A stretch of DNA of 64,000 nucleotides from Rhodobiaceae bacterium UBA7804 (GCA_002480495.1 DLCG01000006.1:42479-106478), one strand, 5' to 3'. Numbered from the stretch's first letter, positions 42,590-50,732 are shown. Made by a program: numbers and translations. Notes: a model not told the origin generated them from the letters alone.

Positions 42590-44347
42590 TCAAACAAGTA
42601 CGGGCAGACTGACCGTCACGACGCAGCCTGGCTCGTCGACGTCCATATGCGCACGCAACTGTCTTATCAACCCGCGGAACAGATTGATGTGTCCCTCGTC
42701 GGGCCGGTTCTCCATCAGCCCCTCGAGAACCGGCTGATCGACCTTCATGGTCAGGATTGAGCCACTGCCGGGCCGCTCCGCCAACTCGAAGTCGATCTGC
42801 GTTGCCGGCAAGCCTTCGGGTGAAAGGCGTGTCGTCGTTTCGGCAATGAGCTCTGTGACCAGAAAGGCAAGCGTGAGCGCAGCGTCGGGCAGGGCGTAGA
42901 TCGGCTCGCGGCACTGCATGGAAAGGACAGGACGTCCCCACTCCGTTGACAGGTGCCGCTCCGTCGACAGACATAGATCTTTCAGCAAAACACCGAGGTC
43001 GACCGCCCGGAAATCGTCGCCTTGATAGAGCGCGGCATGGACAATACCGAGAGCGTTGAGCCGTCTTTGCACATCGAGAAAGATTGCCTCCTGTTCTGCT
43101 GTCTTGGCTCTGCGGCTTTGGAGGCTCAACAAGCTGTTCATGACCTGGAGATTGTTGCGCACACGATGGTTTACCTCGCGGACCAGCGCCTTTTGATGAT
43201 CGAGAGCCGCACGCAACGCGTCGTCCCGGGCCTGAATAGTATCCGCCATGGTGTTGAACTTCGTGGCGACGGCTTGAACTTCTTCGGTCGCCTGAGGGTC
43301 GTACTCCACCCGTGCGCTGTCATCGCCTGCGATATATCGGCGAATTGCCTGCCGAACCTTGTTGAGCGGCTCAATGATGATCTGTTCGGTCGCACGTCCT
43401 GCGAGAAAGCTTGCCGCTACCCAGACGAGCAAGGGAAATGCGATGACGAAGTAGAGGATTGCTTGCGCCGCCGCGGAAAGTTCCTCCGGATCCTGTGCGT
43501 AAAGACCGAAGACATTCCCGGGCATTGTGGAGACAACATAGTGACGCAACGCACCGTCTCTGCCCTTCTCGGCGAAGCTTCCGGCCATGAGATCCTGTCC
43601 GGACTTATTGGCAAACGAGGCTGGCAGCCAGAGATCGACATGCTCGCCTTTGGTCCGCTGGGCGAGGATGTTATGTCCGCTATCGAGTAGAGCGATAGCG
43701 GAAGCGTCAGGCAGCTCAGCTTCCTGCATGCCGAGAGTTATGGCGCCAAAAGGAAGCGTTGCTGCGAGTACTCCCACAGTCTGCCGGTCCGGATCGTAGA
43801 TCGGCAACGTGGCTACAAGACGGGAAGAAGCTTGTTCTCCCTCAGAGACGGCAAAATCCTGCTGCATCCAGACGGAGAATTGTTGCGATTTCGCCGATTT
43901 GGCGAGCCACTCTGGCGGCTTGCCATTTGCTGTGTCCGGCAGAGGCGCAGGTGCGCTGCAGATAGGTCCGCCATCGAGTCCCATCAGATGCAATGAGGAA
44001 ATATCCTGATTTTGCAGGACAATTCGGCGGAAGGTTTCGCTGCAGCTGCCGCTATCGGCGGGATCACCCAGCGGGAGAACCGAAATTGTTTCCAGCAGAT
44101 TCCTCAACTCACGGAGCTTGGTACTCTGACGCGCGAGTGTCGCCTCGCCGCGTGAAATGAGAGCCCGCTCCCTCAATTCCTGGTTGTGAACGGTGATGGC
44201 GTACTGAGCGATCTCCGCTGCAAGACAGAGCGGGAGAAGCGCAACAGCAAGCCGAAGCGCAATTCGGGATTTGAGACCAAGCCGAGCTTCGCGCATGCGC
44301 CCCAAACGCATTAGCCAAACTTTGCCGGCTCTCGATTCCGTTGCCAA
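42590..44347 (-). CDS. HisKA_2-type membrane sensor at the PhyR locus, ATPase domain degenerate (585 aa)
   Basis: Two membrane helices flank a periplasmic sensor region (about 45-290), followed by a HAMP domain and a HisKA_2 box REVNHRVRNNLQVMNSLLSLQSR (key residue His394). PhyR-pathway sensors are of this type. The ATPase part is odd: the N-box, normally NELxxNAxKH, reads TELIAETTTRL, and no D-x-G-x-G is present where expected (LTMKVDQPVLEG). It may therefore act as a phosphatase or need a partner. The start is TTG 44347 with AGGGG upstream; ATG 44311 is possible. Confidence 0.85.
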   Translation of the reverse strand: MATESRAGKVWLMRLGRMREARLGLKSRIALRLAVALLPLCLAAEIAQYAITVHNQELRERALISRGEATLARQSTKLRELRNLLETISVLPLGDPADSGSCSETFRRIVLQNQDISSLHLMGLDGGPICSAPAPLPDTANGKPPEWLAKSAKSQQFSVWMQQDFAVSEGEQASSRLVATLPIYDPDRQTVGVLAATLPFGAITLGMQEAELPDASAIALLDSGHNILAQRTKGEHVDLWLPASFANKSGQDLMAGSFAEKGRDGALRHYVVSTMPGNVFGLYAQDPEELSAAAQAILYFVIAFPLLVWVAASFLAGRATEQIIIEPLNKVRQAIRRYIAGDDSARVEYDPQATEEVQAVATKFNTMADTIQARDDALRAALDHQKALVREVNHRVRNNLQVMNSLLSLQSRRAKTAEQEAIFLDVQRRLNALGIVHAALYQGDDFRAVDLGVLLKDLCLSTERHLSTEWGRPVLSMQCREPIYALPDAALTLAFLVTELIAETTTRLSPEGLPATQIDFELAERPGSGSILTMKVDQPVLEGLMENRPDEGHINLFRGLIRQLRAHMDVDEPGCVVTVSLPVLV

Positions 44348-44417
44348 ATGTCAGCCCCTGATCAGGTCCTGCATAATGGTTGCAGGTTGCCTTCGGATAT
44401 GTCCGCCCAGCTCCGGC

Positions 44418-44630
44418 CTAATCCTTGCCTTTTTCCGGTTCCGAGTCGGAAAGCTGATCGAGGAGCGACGCAAATTCGTCCGGAATTGGCTCCGCCAGCA
44501 CATCTTGATAGGCCCGCCTTAACCCCGTTCCGAGGGCTTCGCGCCGGGCGCTTTGCTCGACTTTGTTACGGTTGTCCGCAGATTTGCCATTTTTCGTGGG
44601 CTGAATCTGCTTGTCCTTCTCGTTCGCCAC
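44418..44630 (-). CDS. nepR: NepR anti-sigma factor, copy 1 (70 aa)
   Basis: Small protein that sequesters EcfG until PhyR-P binds it. The conserved core LGTGLRRAYQDVLAEPIPDE, followed by FASLLDQL, is diagnostic; the N-terminal 30 residues are charged and variable. It lies between the sensor and phyR (divergent), a classical arrangement except that the sigma gene is elsewhere. Confidence 0.93.
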   Translation of the reverse strand: MANEKDKQIQPTKNGKSADNRNKVEQSARREALGTGLRRAYQDVLAEPIPDEFASLLDQLSDSEPEKGKD

Positions 44631-44716
44631 TTCTGCACCGCGCCCTTGGCGTCGACTTCAAAACGTTCGCGGAATGGCAAACGCTGAAGGCGAGGAAAAT
44701 ATTTCTACAAGAAATG

Positions 44717-44742
44717 AAACTCTTTTGTTTTCCGAGGGTTCC
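44717..44742 (-). promoter_or_regulatory. EcfG-like promoter of nepR copy 1
   Basis: On the minus strand GGAAC (44742-44738), 16 bases, AGTT (one mismatch to CGTT), about 90 bases upstream of the NepR start. Confidence 0.5.
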
Positions 44743-44840
44743 TTAGGTCGAGAACTTTTTTCCGAATTTAGTTCGTGGATATGAGTCTCGCAACCGGGCA
44801 AGCTGGGTTACGATAAAGTTCAGACGGAGATGGATCAGGA

Positions 44841-45635
44841 ATGTCGCTCGCAGATCAAATCGCACCTCTTCTTCCGCATTTGCGCCGCTACGCCCGCGCG
44901 CTGACCGGAAATCAGAAACGCGGGGATGCATATGTGCGTTCCCTGCTTGAAGCGATTGTCGCCGATGACAGCATCATCGACCGGGGGCTGGAGCCGCGCG
45001 TGGGGCTCTACAAGGCTTTTTACGGAATTTGGTCTACTGCCGACCTGGATGTCGCCAAGCCCGAGGAGGCTGCAGGCGCTGAGAACATTGTTTCGCAGCG
45101 GCTTTCCCGCATGACCCCGATTAACCGCCAGGCGCTGCTGCTTACCGCCATGGAAGGCTTCAGCAACAAGGAAACGGCACAAATTCTTCAGGTGGATGAT
45201 GCTGAAATCTCACCTCTGATCGACGCGGCATTGAAGGAGATAGACAATCAGATCGCGACAAATGTCCTGATTATCGAAGATGAACCCATCATCTCGATGG
45301 ATCTTGAGCAGATCGTTCGTGATCTCGGCCACGATGTCATGGCGACCGTTGTAACGCGAGATGAGGCGGTAAATGCTATTGCCACGAGAAAGCCGGGTCT
45401 CGTTCTGGCGGACATTCAACTCGCAGACGGCAGTTCGGGCATCGACGCGGTAAAGGATATCTTCGCCCGTTTCTCTGTCCCGGTGATTTTCATAACCGCA
45501 TATCCTGAGCGATTGCTGACGGGCGAACGCCCCGAGCCCACCTTTCTGATAACAAAGCCCTTCCTGCAAAGCACGGTCAAGGCGGCCATCGGGCAGGCTC
45601 TCTTCTTCAATGCAGAGAAAAGTGAAGCTGCCTGA
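44841..45635 (+). CDS. phyR: PhyR anti-anti-sigma response regulator (264 aa)
   Basis: Master switch of the general stress response: when phosphorylated, its sigma-like domain binds NepR and frees EcfG. The N-terminal sigma-factor-like domain (about 1-130: LLPHLRRYARALTGNQ, ALLLTAMEGFSNKETAQIL) is followed by a receiver domain with NVLIIEDEPIIS, phospho-acceptor Asp191 (LADIQLADGSSG) and Lys in ITKPF. The start at ATG 44841 lies behind a GGA-rich stretch. Confidence 0.96.
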   Translation: MSLADQIAPLLPHLRRYARALTGNQKRGDAYVRSLLEAIVADDSIIDRGLEPRVGLYKAFYGIWSTADLDVAKPEEAAGAENIVSQRLSRMTPINRQALLLTAMEGFSNKETAQILQVDDAEISPLIDAALKEIDNQIATNVLIIEDEPIISMDLEQIVRDLGHDVMATVVTRDEAVNAIATRKPGLVLADIQLADGSSGIDAVKDIFARFSVPVIFITAYPERLLTGERPEPTFLITKPFLQSTVKAAIGQALFFNAEKSEAA

Positions 45636-45654
45636 TTTGCTTCGGCGACACTTT

Positions 45655-45686
45655 GAAAAAAGGGCGCCGCCCGAAAGGGCGGCGTC
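45655..45686 (-). terminator. Terminator of ecfG
   Basis: Minus strand: 10-bp GC stem (45663-45672 with 45677-45686) and GAAA/TTTC loop followed by six to seven T. It separates ecfG from the convergent phyR. Confidence 0.85.
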
Positions 45687-45722
45687 GTGTCATTTCCGGA
45701 AGTAGGAAAATGCTCGGCTGGC

Positions 45723-46331
45723 TCAGCGGACAAGCTTTTCCATCTCGCTCATGATTGCTTCCGTGGTGTCTCCAACGGCGAGCGAATTCTCGGAGCGAGC
45801 GGGCAAAAGACCATTGTCGATCATTTCATCCAATGCCACCCGGGCGCGTGCAACACGGCTCTTCACGGTGCCGACAGCGCAGTCGCATATGCTGGCCGCC
45901 TCCTCATAGGAAAAGCCGCCCGCGCCCACCAGGATGAGTGCTTCCCTTTGTGCGGGAGGAAGGCGCATGAGCGCGCGCTGCAAATCCGTCAGTTGCATCT
46001 GGTGATCCTGATGCGCCGGGGTGGAAAGCGTTCGTTCCGCGACGTTTTCATCCCATTCGCCTTTGAAGCGCGAGCGGCGCATTTGGGACAGGAACTGATT
46101 GCGCAGAATGACGAAAACCCAAGCGCGCATATTGGTCCCAGCCTTGTAGCGCTTTCTTGCCGCCCAGGCTTTCAGAAGAGCGTCCTGGGCAAGATCGTCG
46201 GCCATGTCTGCTCGGCCGCATAGATTGCGCGCGAAGGCACGCAGGTGCGGGATGAGCGCTTCGAGCTCCTTCTTGAAATCGGCGTCGCTGAGCGACTCGA
46301 CTTCGCCTGGCTTTTCAATCTGATCCATCAT
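45723..46331 (-). CDS. ecfG: EcfG general stress sigma factor (202 aa)
   Basis: ECF15-type sigma factor. Region 2: ELEALIPHLRAFARNLCGRADMADDLAQDALLKAW; region 4: LPPAQREALILVGAGGFSYEEAASICDCAVGTVKSRVARAR. ATG 46331 is preferred; GTG 46349 would overlap the upstream NepR-like gene by 14 bases. The order nepR-like then ecfG, four bases apart, suggests translational coupling and autoregulation from the promoter at 46583. Confidence 0.95.
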   Translation of the reverse strand: MMDQIEKPGEVESLSDADFKKELEALIPHLRAFARNLCGRADMADDLAQDALLKAWAARKRYKAGTNMRAWVFVILRNQFLSQMRRSRFKGEWDENVAERTLSTPAHQDHQMQLTDLQRALMRLPPAQREALILVGAGGFSYEEAASICDCAVGTVKSRVARARVALDEMIDNGLLPARSENSLAVGDTTEAIMSEMEKLVR

Positions 46332-46335
46332 GCGT

Positions 46336-46521
46336 TCAGCTCTTGTCACCCGCGTCCAGTTTATTCAGCAGTTGAATGAACTCGGGAGGGATCGGCTCTT
46401 GAACGGCGCTTCGATAGAGCGCCCGGAGCTCTCGGCCGATACTTGCGCTACGCGCCGCGGTCTCGCGACGGGATTCGTCGCGGCGGCCTCCTCGCATGTC
46501 TCTTGCCCTGTCTTCGATCAT
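46336..46521 (-). CDS. NepR-like anti-sigma factor, copy 2 (61 aa)
   Basis: The core IGRELRALYRSAVQEPIPPE, followed by FIQLLNKL, matches NepR, but with divergent flanks and an Arg-rich N-terminus (MIEDRARDMRGGRR). It sits directly upstream of ecfG. The start at ATG 46521 is chosen because the promoter -10 lies at 46583, which rules out the longer frame starting at 46662. Confidence 0.85.
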   Translation of the reverse strand: MIEDRARDMRGGRRDESRRETAARSASIGRELRALYRSAVQEPIPPEFIQLLNKLDAGDKS

Positions 46522-46582
46522 CTCCAAAACACATTTCTTGTGCACTCGATGTACGAGTGCCGTCCAAAGCATCTTTCTTACT

Positions 46583-46607
46583 AACGCTTGACCTTGAAGA
46601 TGGTTCA
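46583..46607 (-). promoter_or_regulatory. EcfG-type promoter of the nepR2-ecfG operon
   Basis: Minus strand TGAAC (46607-46603), 16 bases, CGTT (46586-46583): one mismatch in the -35. Implies positive autoregulation. Confidence 0.65.
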
Positions 46608-46741
46608 ACTCGGGTTTTGGTAGCGGAATCGGCCAACCTGGCGCGATCTCATGTCGAGACATTAGCCGCCTTCATGGCTGGAATATGGCAGCGAGATATT
46701 TGCCTGAAACGGCAACAAATTCCGTAAGCGGATATGTAGGC

Positions 46742-46782
46742 AAAGAAAAGGGAGCCGTCAGTAGACCAACCCGACGACTCCC
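46742..46782 (-). terminator. Terminator of the csbD gene
   Basis: Minus-strand stem GGGAG-x-CGTC-type (46750-46759 with 46773-46782, one internal mismatch) followed by TTTTCTTT. Confidence 0.65.
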
Positions 46783-46804
46783 GTATCGAATGATTCCGCA
46801 GTGG

Positions 46805-47002
46805 TCAAAGGCGTGAAAGCCATTGGTCGATTTCCTTCTCCGCTGCTTCCTTCTCCTTGCCGTACCTTTCCTGAAGAACGCCTGCAAGGCGATCTCGCTT
46901 GCCCTCGATCTTCTCGATATCGGAATCGGTTATATCACCCCAGGTTTCCTTCACGCGCCCTTTCATCTGGCTCCAGTTGCCGGCGATCTGATCCCAGTTC
47001 AT
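46805..47002 (-). CDS. CsbD family stress protein (65 aa)
   Basis: MNWDQIAGNWSQMKGRVKE and WGDITDSDIEKIEGKRDRL are the CsbD signature. Small, soluble, strongly stress-induced in many bacteria; biochemical role unknown. An AGGAGGAAC ribosome-binding site precedes ATG 47002. It is 45 bases downstream of the DUF1328 gene and probably shares its promoter. Confidence 0.93.
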   Translation of the reverse strand: MNWDQIAGNWSQMKGRVKETWGDITDSDIEKIEGKRDRLAGVLQERYGKEKEAAEKEIDQWLSRL

Positions 47003-47047
47003 TTGTTCCTCCTGCGGAGTTTGAGTGGTCTAGGTTCTCTGTTTCGT

Positions 47048-47224
47048 TCAGCGGGGCGGCCCCGGGCGGCGCGCAAATCCGAAAATGAGGCTCACGAGAA
47101 AGAGAACCAGGAAGATGAAGAAGAGAATCTTCGCGATTCCGGCGGACGCCGCAGCGATTCCACCAAACCCGAATACCGCCGCGATTACGGCGATAACAAA
47201 GAAAACGGCTGCCCAATAAAGCAT
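47048..47224 (-). CDS. DUF1328 (YtjA-like) membrane protein (58 aa)
   Basis: MLYWAAVFFVIAVIAAVFGF and GIAKILFFIFLVLFLVSLIFG form the two helices of DUF1328. The ATG follows AGGAGGAG. Typically induced with CsbD under envelope or osmotic stress. Confidence 0.92.
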   Translation of the reverse strand: MLYWAAVFFVIAVIAAVFGFGGIAAASAGIAKILFFIFLVLFLVSLIFGFARRPGPPR

Positions 47225-47286
47225 ACTTCTCCTCCTGATTGATTGCCCGCTGTTAGCAGTTATCCCGCCAGGTGGCTTGAAGAGAA

Positions 47287-47311
47287 AACACGCAATAGGC
47301 AACTAGGTTCC
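47287..47311 (-). promoter_or_regulatory. EcfG-like promoter of the DUF1328-csbD pair
   Basis: Minus strand GGAAC (47311-47307), 16 bases, TGTT (47290-47287; one mismatch), about 65 bases upstream of the DUF1328 start. Confidence 0.55.
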
Positions 47312-47324
47312 ATCATTGTGCAGA

Positions 47325-47837
47325 TCACGAACTGTTTTTGGGGAATCGGTCGGGAGTGTCGGAAGGATCTTCTGCTTTTCTCCCAAACTTCCATTCGAGC
47401 GGTCTTATGACTGCGAGAATAAGGATCGCCAGAATCAATCCTGTGAAGGCCACGGTATAGTTCTGCATACCGCAAGCGACGCCAAGCGCACCCGCGAGCC
47501 ACATCCCGGCGCCTGTGGTGAGGCCCTTCACATGTCCTCGGGCTTGAATGATCGCTCCGGCCGCCAGGAAGGCTACGCCGGCAGTGACCGCTTCGATGAC
47601 GCGAATGGGGTCTGCATTGCTTTGGGGGTTCTGGGTCGCAAATGTTTCGTGGAGATCGAGCGTCAGTATGGTGAAGATCGATGCGGCCATTGCCGTCATC
47701 ATGTGCGTGCGTAGTCCGGCAGGCCTGTCGCGCGCTTCACGGTCGAGTCCGATAATTCCGCCCATTACCGCGGCGGCGCCAAGCCGGATTGTATAATCGG
47801 GAATAGAACTCGAAAGAAGCGCCTGCCAGATATCCAT
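47325..47837 (-). CDS. MgtC/SapB family membrane protein (170 aa)
   Basis: Four to five helices with LGAAAVMGGIIGLDREARDRPAGLRTHMM and AGVAFLAAGAIIQ, the conserved MgtC N-terminal domain. MgtC proteins modulate ATP synthase, Mg homeostasis or acid stress; the short form without a C-terminal ACT-like domain is a SapB-type. 12 bases downstream of the FMN-reductase gene. Confidence 0.9.
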   Translation of the reverse strand: MDIWQALLSSSIPDYTIRLGAAAVMGGIIGLDREARDRPAGLRTHMMTAMAASIFTILTLDLHETFATQNPQSNADPIRVIEAVTAGVAFLAAGAIIQARGHVKGLTTGAGMWLAGALGVACGMQNYTVAFTGLILAILILAVIRPLEWKFGRKAEDPSDTPDRFPKNSS

Positions 47838-47849
47838 GAGCCATTCGCA

Positions 47850-48428
47850 CTAGTCGATGCCGTCATGATTTGTTTTGCCTGGCGCTGCGCGAGCCCACGC
47901 GAACAATTCTGTAAGAAATGCATCCGTGAGATCGGGCCAGGGGCTTCCGTGTGGTGTTGTGCCATCCTCGCCAATGGCGTCGCCGACTTCGGGGATCGAC
48001 ATGGCATTCGGAATGGTGATCGCGCCAAAGGAAGGGACAAGAAGACGCATTTGTTCCGCAGCCCGGACACCACCAAAGCGGCTGGCTGAGTAGGAAACGA
48101 TACCCGCCGGCCGCCCCCCAAACTCATCCGTACCAAAATGATCCACCAAATTCTTCAAGGCTGGAGGAATGCAGTGATTGTATTCCGCGGTTACAAAAAC
48201 GAACGCGTTAGCTCGTTTGAAGATTTCGGAGAGTTCGGAAATGGCGGCCGGCATTTCTTCATCTTCGAATTCGAAGATGCGCTTATCGAGAAGCGGAAGC
48301 CGGAAAAGCGCCGGATCGATCAGTTTCGCCTCTTTGCCACGTGCATCGATCGCCTTGGTCATCATTCTGGCGGCTCGTATGCCGACTCGGGCGTTTCTAA
48401 CGGATCCATAAATGACAGGGATAAACAT
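47850..48428 (-). CDS. NADPH-dependent FMN reductase (192 aa)
   Basis: Flavodoxin-like fold with FMN-phosphate loop GSVRNARVGIRAAR and VTAEYNHCIPPALKNLVDHF, the family signature. Probably a quinone or flavin reductase for oxidative stress. Middle gene of a three-gene minus-strand run (48718 to 47325) with 12-14 base gaps. Confidence 0.9.
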   Translation of the reverse strand: MFIPVIYGSVRNARVGIRAARMMTKAIDARGKEAKLIDPALFRLPLLDKRIFEFEDEEMPAAISELSEIFKRANAFVFVTAEYNHCIPPALKNLVDHFGTDEFGGRPAGIVSYSASRFGGVRAAEQMRLLVPSFGAITIPNAMSIPEVGDAIGEDGTTPHGSPWPDLTDAFLTELFAWARAAPGKTNHDGID

Positions 48429-48442
48429 GAGCTGCGATCCGC

Positions 48443-48718
48443 CTAGCGAGCGCCAAATGATCGAGGACGGATTCGCGCTGCGCTATCCCGATTGTCCCGG
48501 AACGCAATCTGAAGAAACAGCCAGATGAAGCCGCTAACTACGAGTGTTGAGAACAACGCAATAGCTGCGGCTGGAATGAACCAACGCATGACTTCGAAGG
48601 AATCGGTAAGCGGTCGCGCCACGATGATGCAGGCGAAGAACAGGCCGCCCCCTCCGATCCAGAAAGAGCGAAGGCGTCGGTCCCACCTGCTTCGAGCATC
48701 TTCAAGATTGCCGTTCAT
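48443..48718 (-). CDS. Small two-helix membrane protein (91 aa)
   Basis: Not recognised. Two membrane helices (about 18-38 and 44-70) flanked by Arg-rich ends. ATG 48718 follows GGGGAG. First gene of the FMN-reductase/MgtC run. Confidence 0.7.
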   Translation of the reverse strand: MNGNLEDARSRWDRRLRSFWIGGGGLFFACIIVARPLTDSFEVMRWFIPAAAIALFSTLVVSGFIWLFLQIAFRDNRDSAARIRPRSFGAR

Positions 48719-48857
48719 TTTCGAACTCCCCATCCAGCAACGCGACCATGATTTATGGCGATAACGCAGGCGGGTGGATTCAGTTGCAAAGGACGAAGCG
48801 AATTGCATCTGGCGGCGCGATTAATGACAGGCATTCCATTGATTGTGTGACTGGACT

Positions 48858-48882
48858 GGAACCGACGTGCGCATTGAGCGTT
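48858..48882 (+). promoter_or_regulatory. EcfG-type promoter in a gene-poor stretch
   Basis: GGAAC (48858-48862), 16 bases, CGTT (48879-48882): an exact consensus match pointing right. The first confident gene, at 49283, is 400 bases away. Between them the only frame of note (48974-49278, about 101 codons, no ribosome-binding site) is unconvincing, so the transcript may be an sRNA or a long leader. Confidence 0.65.
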
Positions 48883-49282
48883 GGCAAAGCAGAGATTTTC
48901 GGACAAGCGGGAACATTCGATCAGCGCCGAATGCTGCGTGAGCGACGGTTACATAAATCGACCGAATTCCCCATGACTTCCCAACGTCGGTACCGAAAAT
49001 TGGTGAACGAGTTGAACGGAAAGCTGTCAAAGACGGATCCGGGCGATGGAACCCACCCCCGACGGCGATGGAGGAGATATCGGCGCTTGCATGTTCGGCG
49101 ACCTGACGAGCCCCCACTCTGCACACAAGGTCATCGGCGACACACAACGTCGAACTCGCTCCGAGTCATCGGTTTCCAGTCGCCCACCCCGGGGTTGGCG
49201 GTGTTGAGTACTGAACCCCACGCAGCACCGCTCCCGGGGATTTTCCATTCAGACTCTTCAGGAATGGAAGGTAAGTGAACGA

Positions 49283-49783
49283 ATGTCCCACGAGTCCAAC
49301 TACATGCAGACTGCACATCTTGGACACCGGAACGAAATGGTGAGCAACGCACACCGTTCTCGTTCATTGACCGAGATGCTGGAGTCCGAGGAGTTCTGCA
49401 GAGAGCTTCTGGAGAGGGCGCGCTGGCCGGAAGGGCCCGTCTGCATGAGTTGCGGCGCAAAGGGAGCGGCAAGCCGCCTTACCACACGCCCTGGCCTTTG
49501 GACCTGCAAGGCCTGCCGGCGCTGCCAGTATAGTGTGACCTCGGGTACGCAGCTGCATCGCTCAAGGTTGCCCGTCTCGGCCTGGGTGAAGCTCTTCTAC
49601 GCCACGCAGATAAGAAAACAGAACCTCACCGCCTCGCAGGTAAGCCGGAGGTTCGACGTCGCCTATCTCACGGCAAAGAGCATGTTGCATCGGGTTGATG
49701 CACTGAAGCGAGAAATGCCGGAGATGGCCGATAGGCTCGAACAGTCTTTGAGAGAGCTTGCGAGCACCGCTTCGCGCGGTTGA
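49283..49783 (+). CDS. IS1595-type zinc-ribbon/HTH protein lacking a DDE domain (166 aa)
   Basis: Resembles the N-terminal half of IS1595/ISXO2 transposases: a zinc ribbon with CMSCGA and CKACRRC, then TSGTQLHRSRLPVSAWVKLFY and a helix-turn-helix-like segment. The catalytic DDE nuclease domain is absent and the frame ends cleanly. No terminal inverted repeats were seen. It is either a transposase remnant or a domesticated DNA-binding protein; the intact frame and stress promoter upstream favour the latter. Confidence 0.75.
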   Translation: MSHESNYMQTAHLGHRNEMVSNAHRSRSLTEMLESEEFCRELLERARWPEGPVCMSCGAKGAASRLTTRPGLWTCKACRRCQYSVTSGTQLHRSRLPVSAWVKLFYATQIRKQNLTASQVSRRFDVAYLTAKSMLHRVDALKREMPEMADRLEQSLRELASTASRG

Positions 49784-49824
49784 TTTCGGCTTCGTACGGC
49801 CCGAGGCCTTTATCGGCCGCTGCT

Positions 49825-50268
49825 TCACATGATGTCGCGACGAACCGGTCGAGCTTCCGGAAGGATCGGGTAGGTACCGGTATAGTTCTTGAGCGGCCGG
49901 TACTCCTCTTCTTCCGTCGTGGAACCGCCGATCTCCTTCTCGTCTTCTGCCCAAGCCAGAAAGCCGGCTGCCAGGTCGCGGATGCCGGTGGCAAGACGTA
50001 TCATGATTTCCTCACCGGATTGGCATGCCAGCGCCTCGCGCTCACAGAACCCGGCCGCATCGCGGGTCGCGTGCGACACGACAATCCGGGCATTCGTAAA
50101 GAGGGAGAGATCGCGCACGACATCGCGATCAGGGCGGGATTCATCGTCCGCATGGACGACCGGAATGACTTCCGGCGCTGCCGCAACCGGCCCGGCCGGC
50201 TCGGCGAGCTTGATTGCATGGCCTGCGAGGACCATTACCACCAGCGTTTTGATTGCGAATTTGATCAT
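49825..50268 (-). CDS. Secreted DUF5330-like protein (147 aa)
   Basis: N-terminal membrane or signal segment (MIKFAIKTLVVMVLAGHA) and a core with AAGFCEREALACQSGEEI, two Cys spaced as in DUF5330 proteins of Rhizobiales. The C-terminal third is acidic. Function unknown. ATG 50268 follows GAGG. Confidence 0.65.
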   Translation of the reverse strand: MIKFAIKTLVVMVLAGHAIKLAEPAGPVAAAPEVIPVVHADDESRPDRDVVRDLSLFTNARIVVSHATRDAAGFCEREALACQSGEEIMIRLATGIRDLAAGFLAWAEDEKEIGGSTTEEEEYRPLKNYTGTYPILPEARPVRRDIM

Positions 50269-50357
50269 GCCTGACCTCGCCATTTGAGGTTAGGCAGAAC
50301 TTAGCAGGTTTCAATAGGTTAAGAGCGTCGAACTTGGTGAACGGGCAGGCTGACCGA

Positions 50358-50732
50358 TCAAGCGGCGTCAGCCTGTCCCAAAGCAGAACGAAGAAAGTCC
50401 GTGATCTTGTCCAATTGAACAGGTTTACGGAAAACGGCTACCGCACCGCAATCGGCAAGATTGGCGTAGTGATACATTTCGCTCTCCGCCGTCATCAGCA
50501 TCACGATCACCTTGTGATTGAGATTACGGGCAGCCTCCGCAACCCGCACACCATCCCAACCTGGCATGTTCACATCGAGCATGAGAATTCGCGGCCTTTC
50601 GCTGGCAATGCGTTCCACCGCCTCATGCCCGTCGCGGGCGGTAATAACATCAAGACCGTTTAACCGGAGAAACTCCGCCATCTCCTGAAGCTGAACAGGA
50701 TCGTCGTCGGCGACTAGGACGCAAGCACGCAT
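50358..50732 (-). CDS. Single-domain response regulator 1 (124 aa)
   Basis: Receiver domain only: acidic pocket ADDD (8-11), phospho-acceptor Asp53 (LMLDVNMPGWDG), Lys in FRKPVQLDK. No output domain, so it acts by protein contact or as a phosphate sink. ATG 50732 follows TTGGAG. 141 bases from the second regulator. Confidence 0.9.
   Translation of the reverse strand: MRACVLVADDDPVQLQEMAEFLRLNGLDVITARDGHEAVERIASERPRILMLDVNMPGWDGVRVAEAARNLNHKVIVMLMTAESEMYHYANLADCGAVAVFRKPVQLDKITDFLRSALGQADAA

Noticed and set aside
46522..46662. 47-residue N-terminal extension of NepR copy 2
   Set aside because: It would begin upstream of the EcfG-type promoter at 46583-46607 and adds no conserved residues.
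48974..49278. A roughly 101-codon gene between the stress promoter and the zinc-ribbon gene
   Set aside because: No ribosome-binding site, biased Arg/His/Pro composition typical of non-coding GC-rich DNA, and no recognisable domain.
49283..49783. A complete IS1595 insertion sequence
   Set aside because: No DDE domain, terminal inverted repeats or target duplication were found around the gene.
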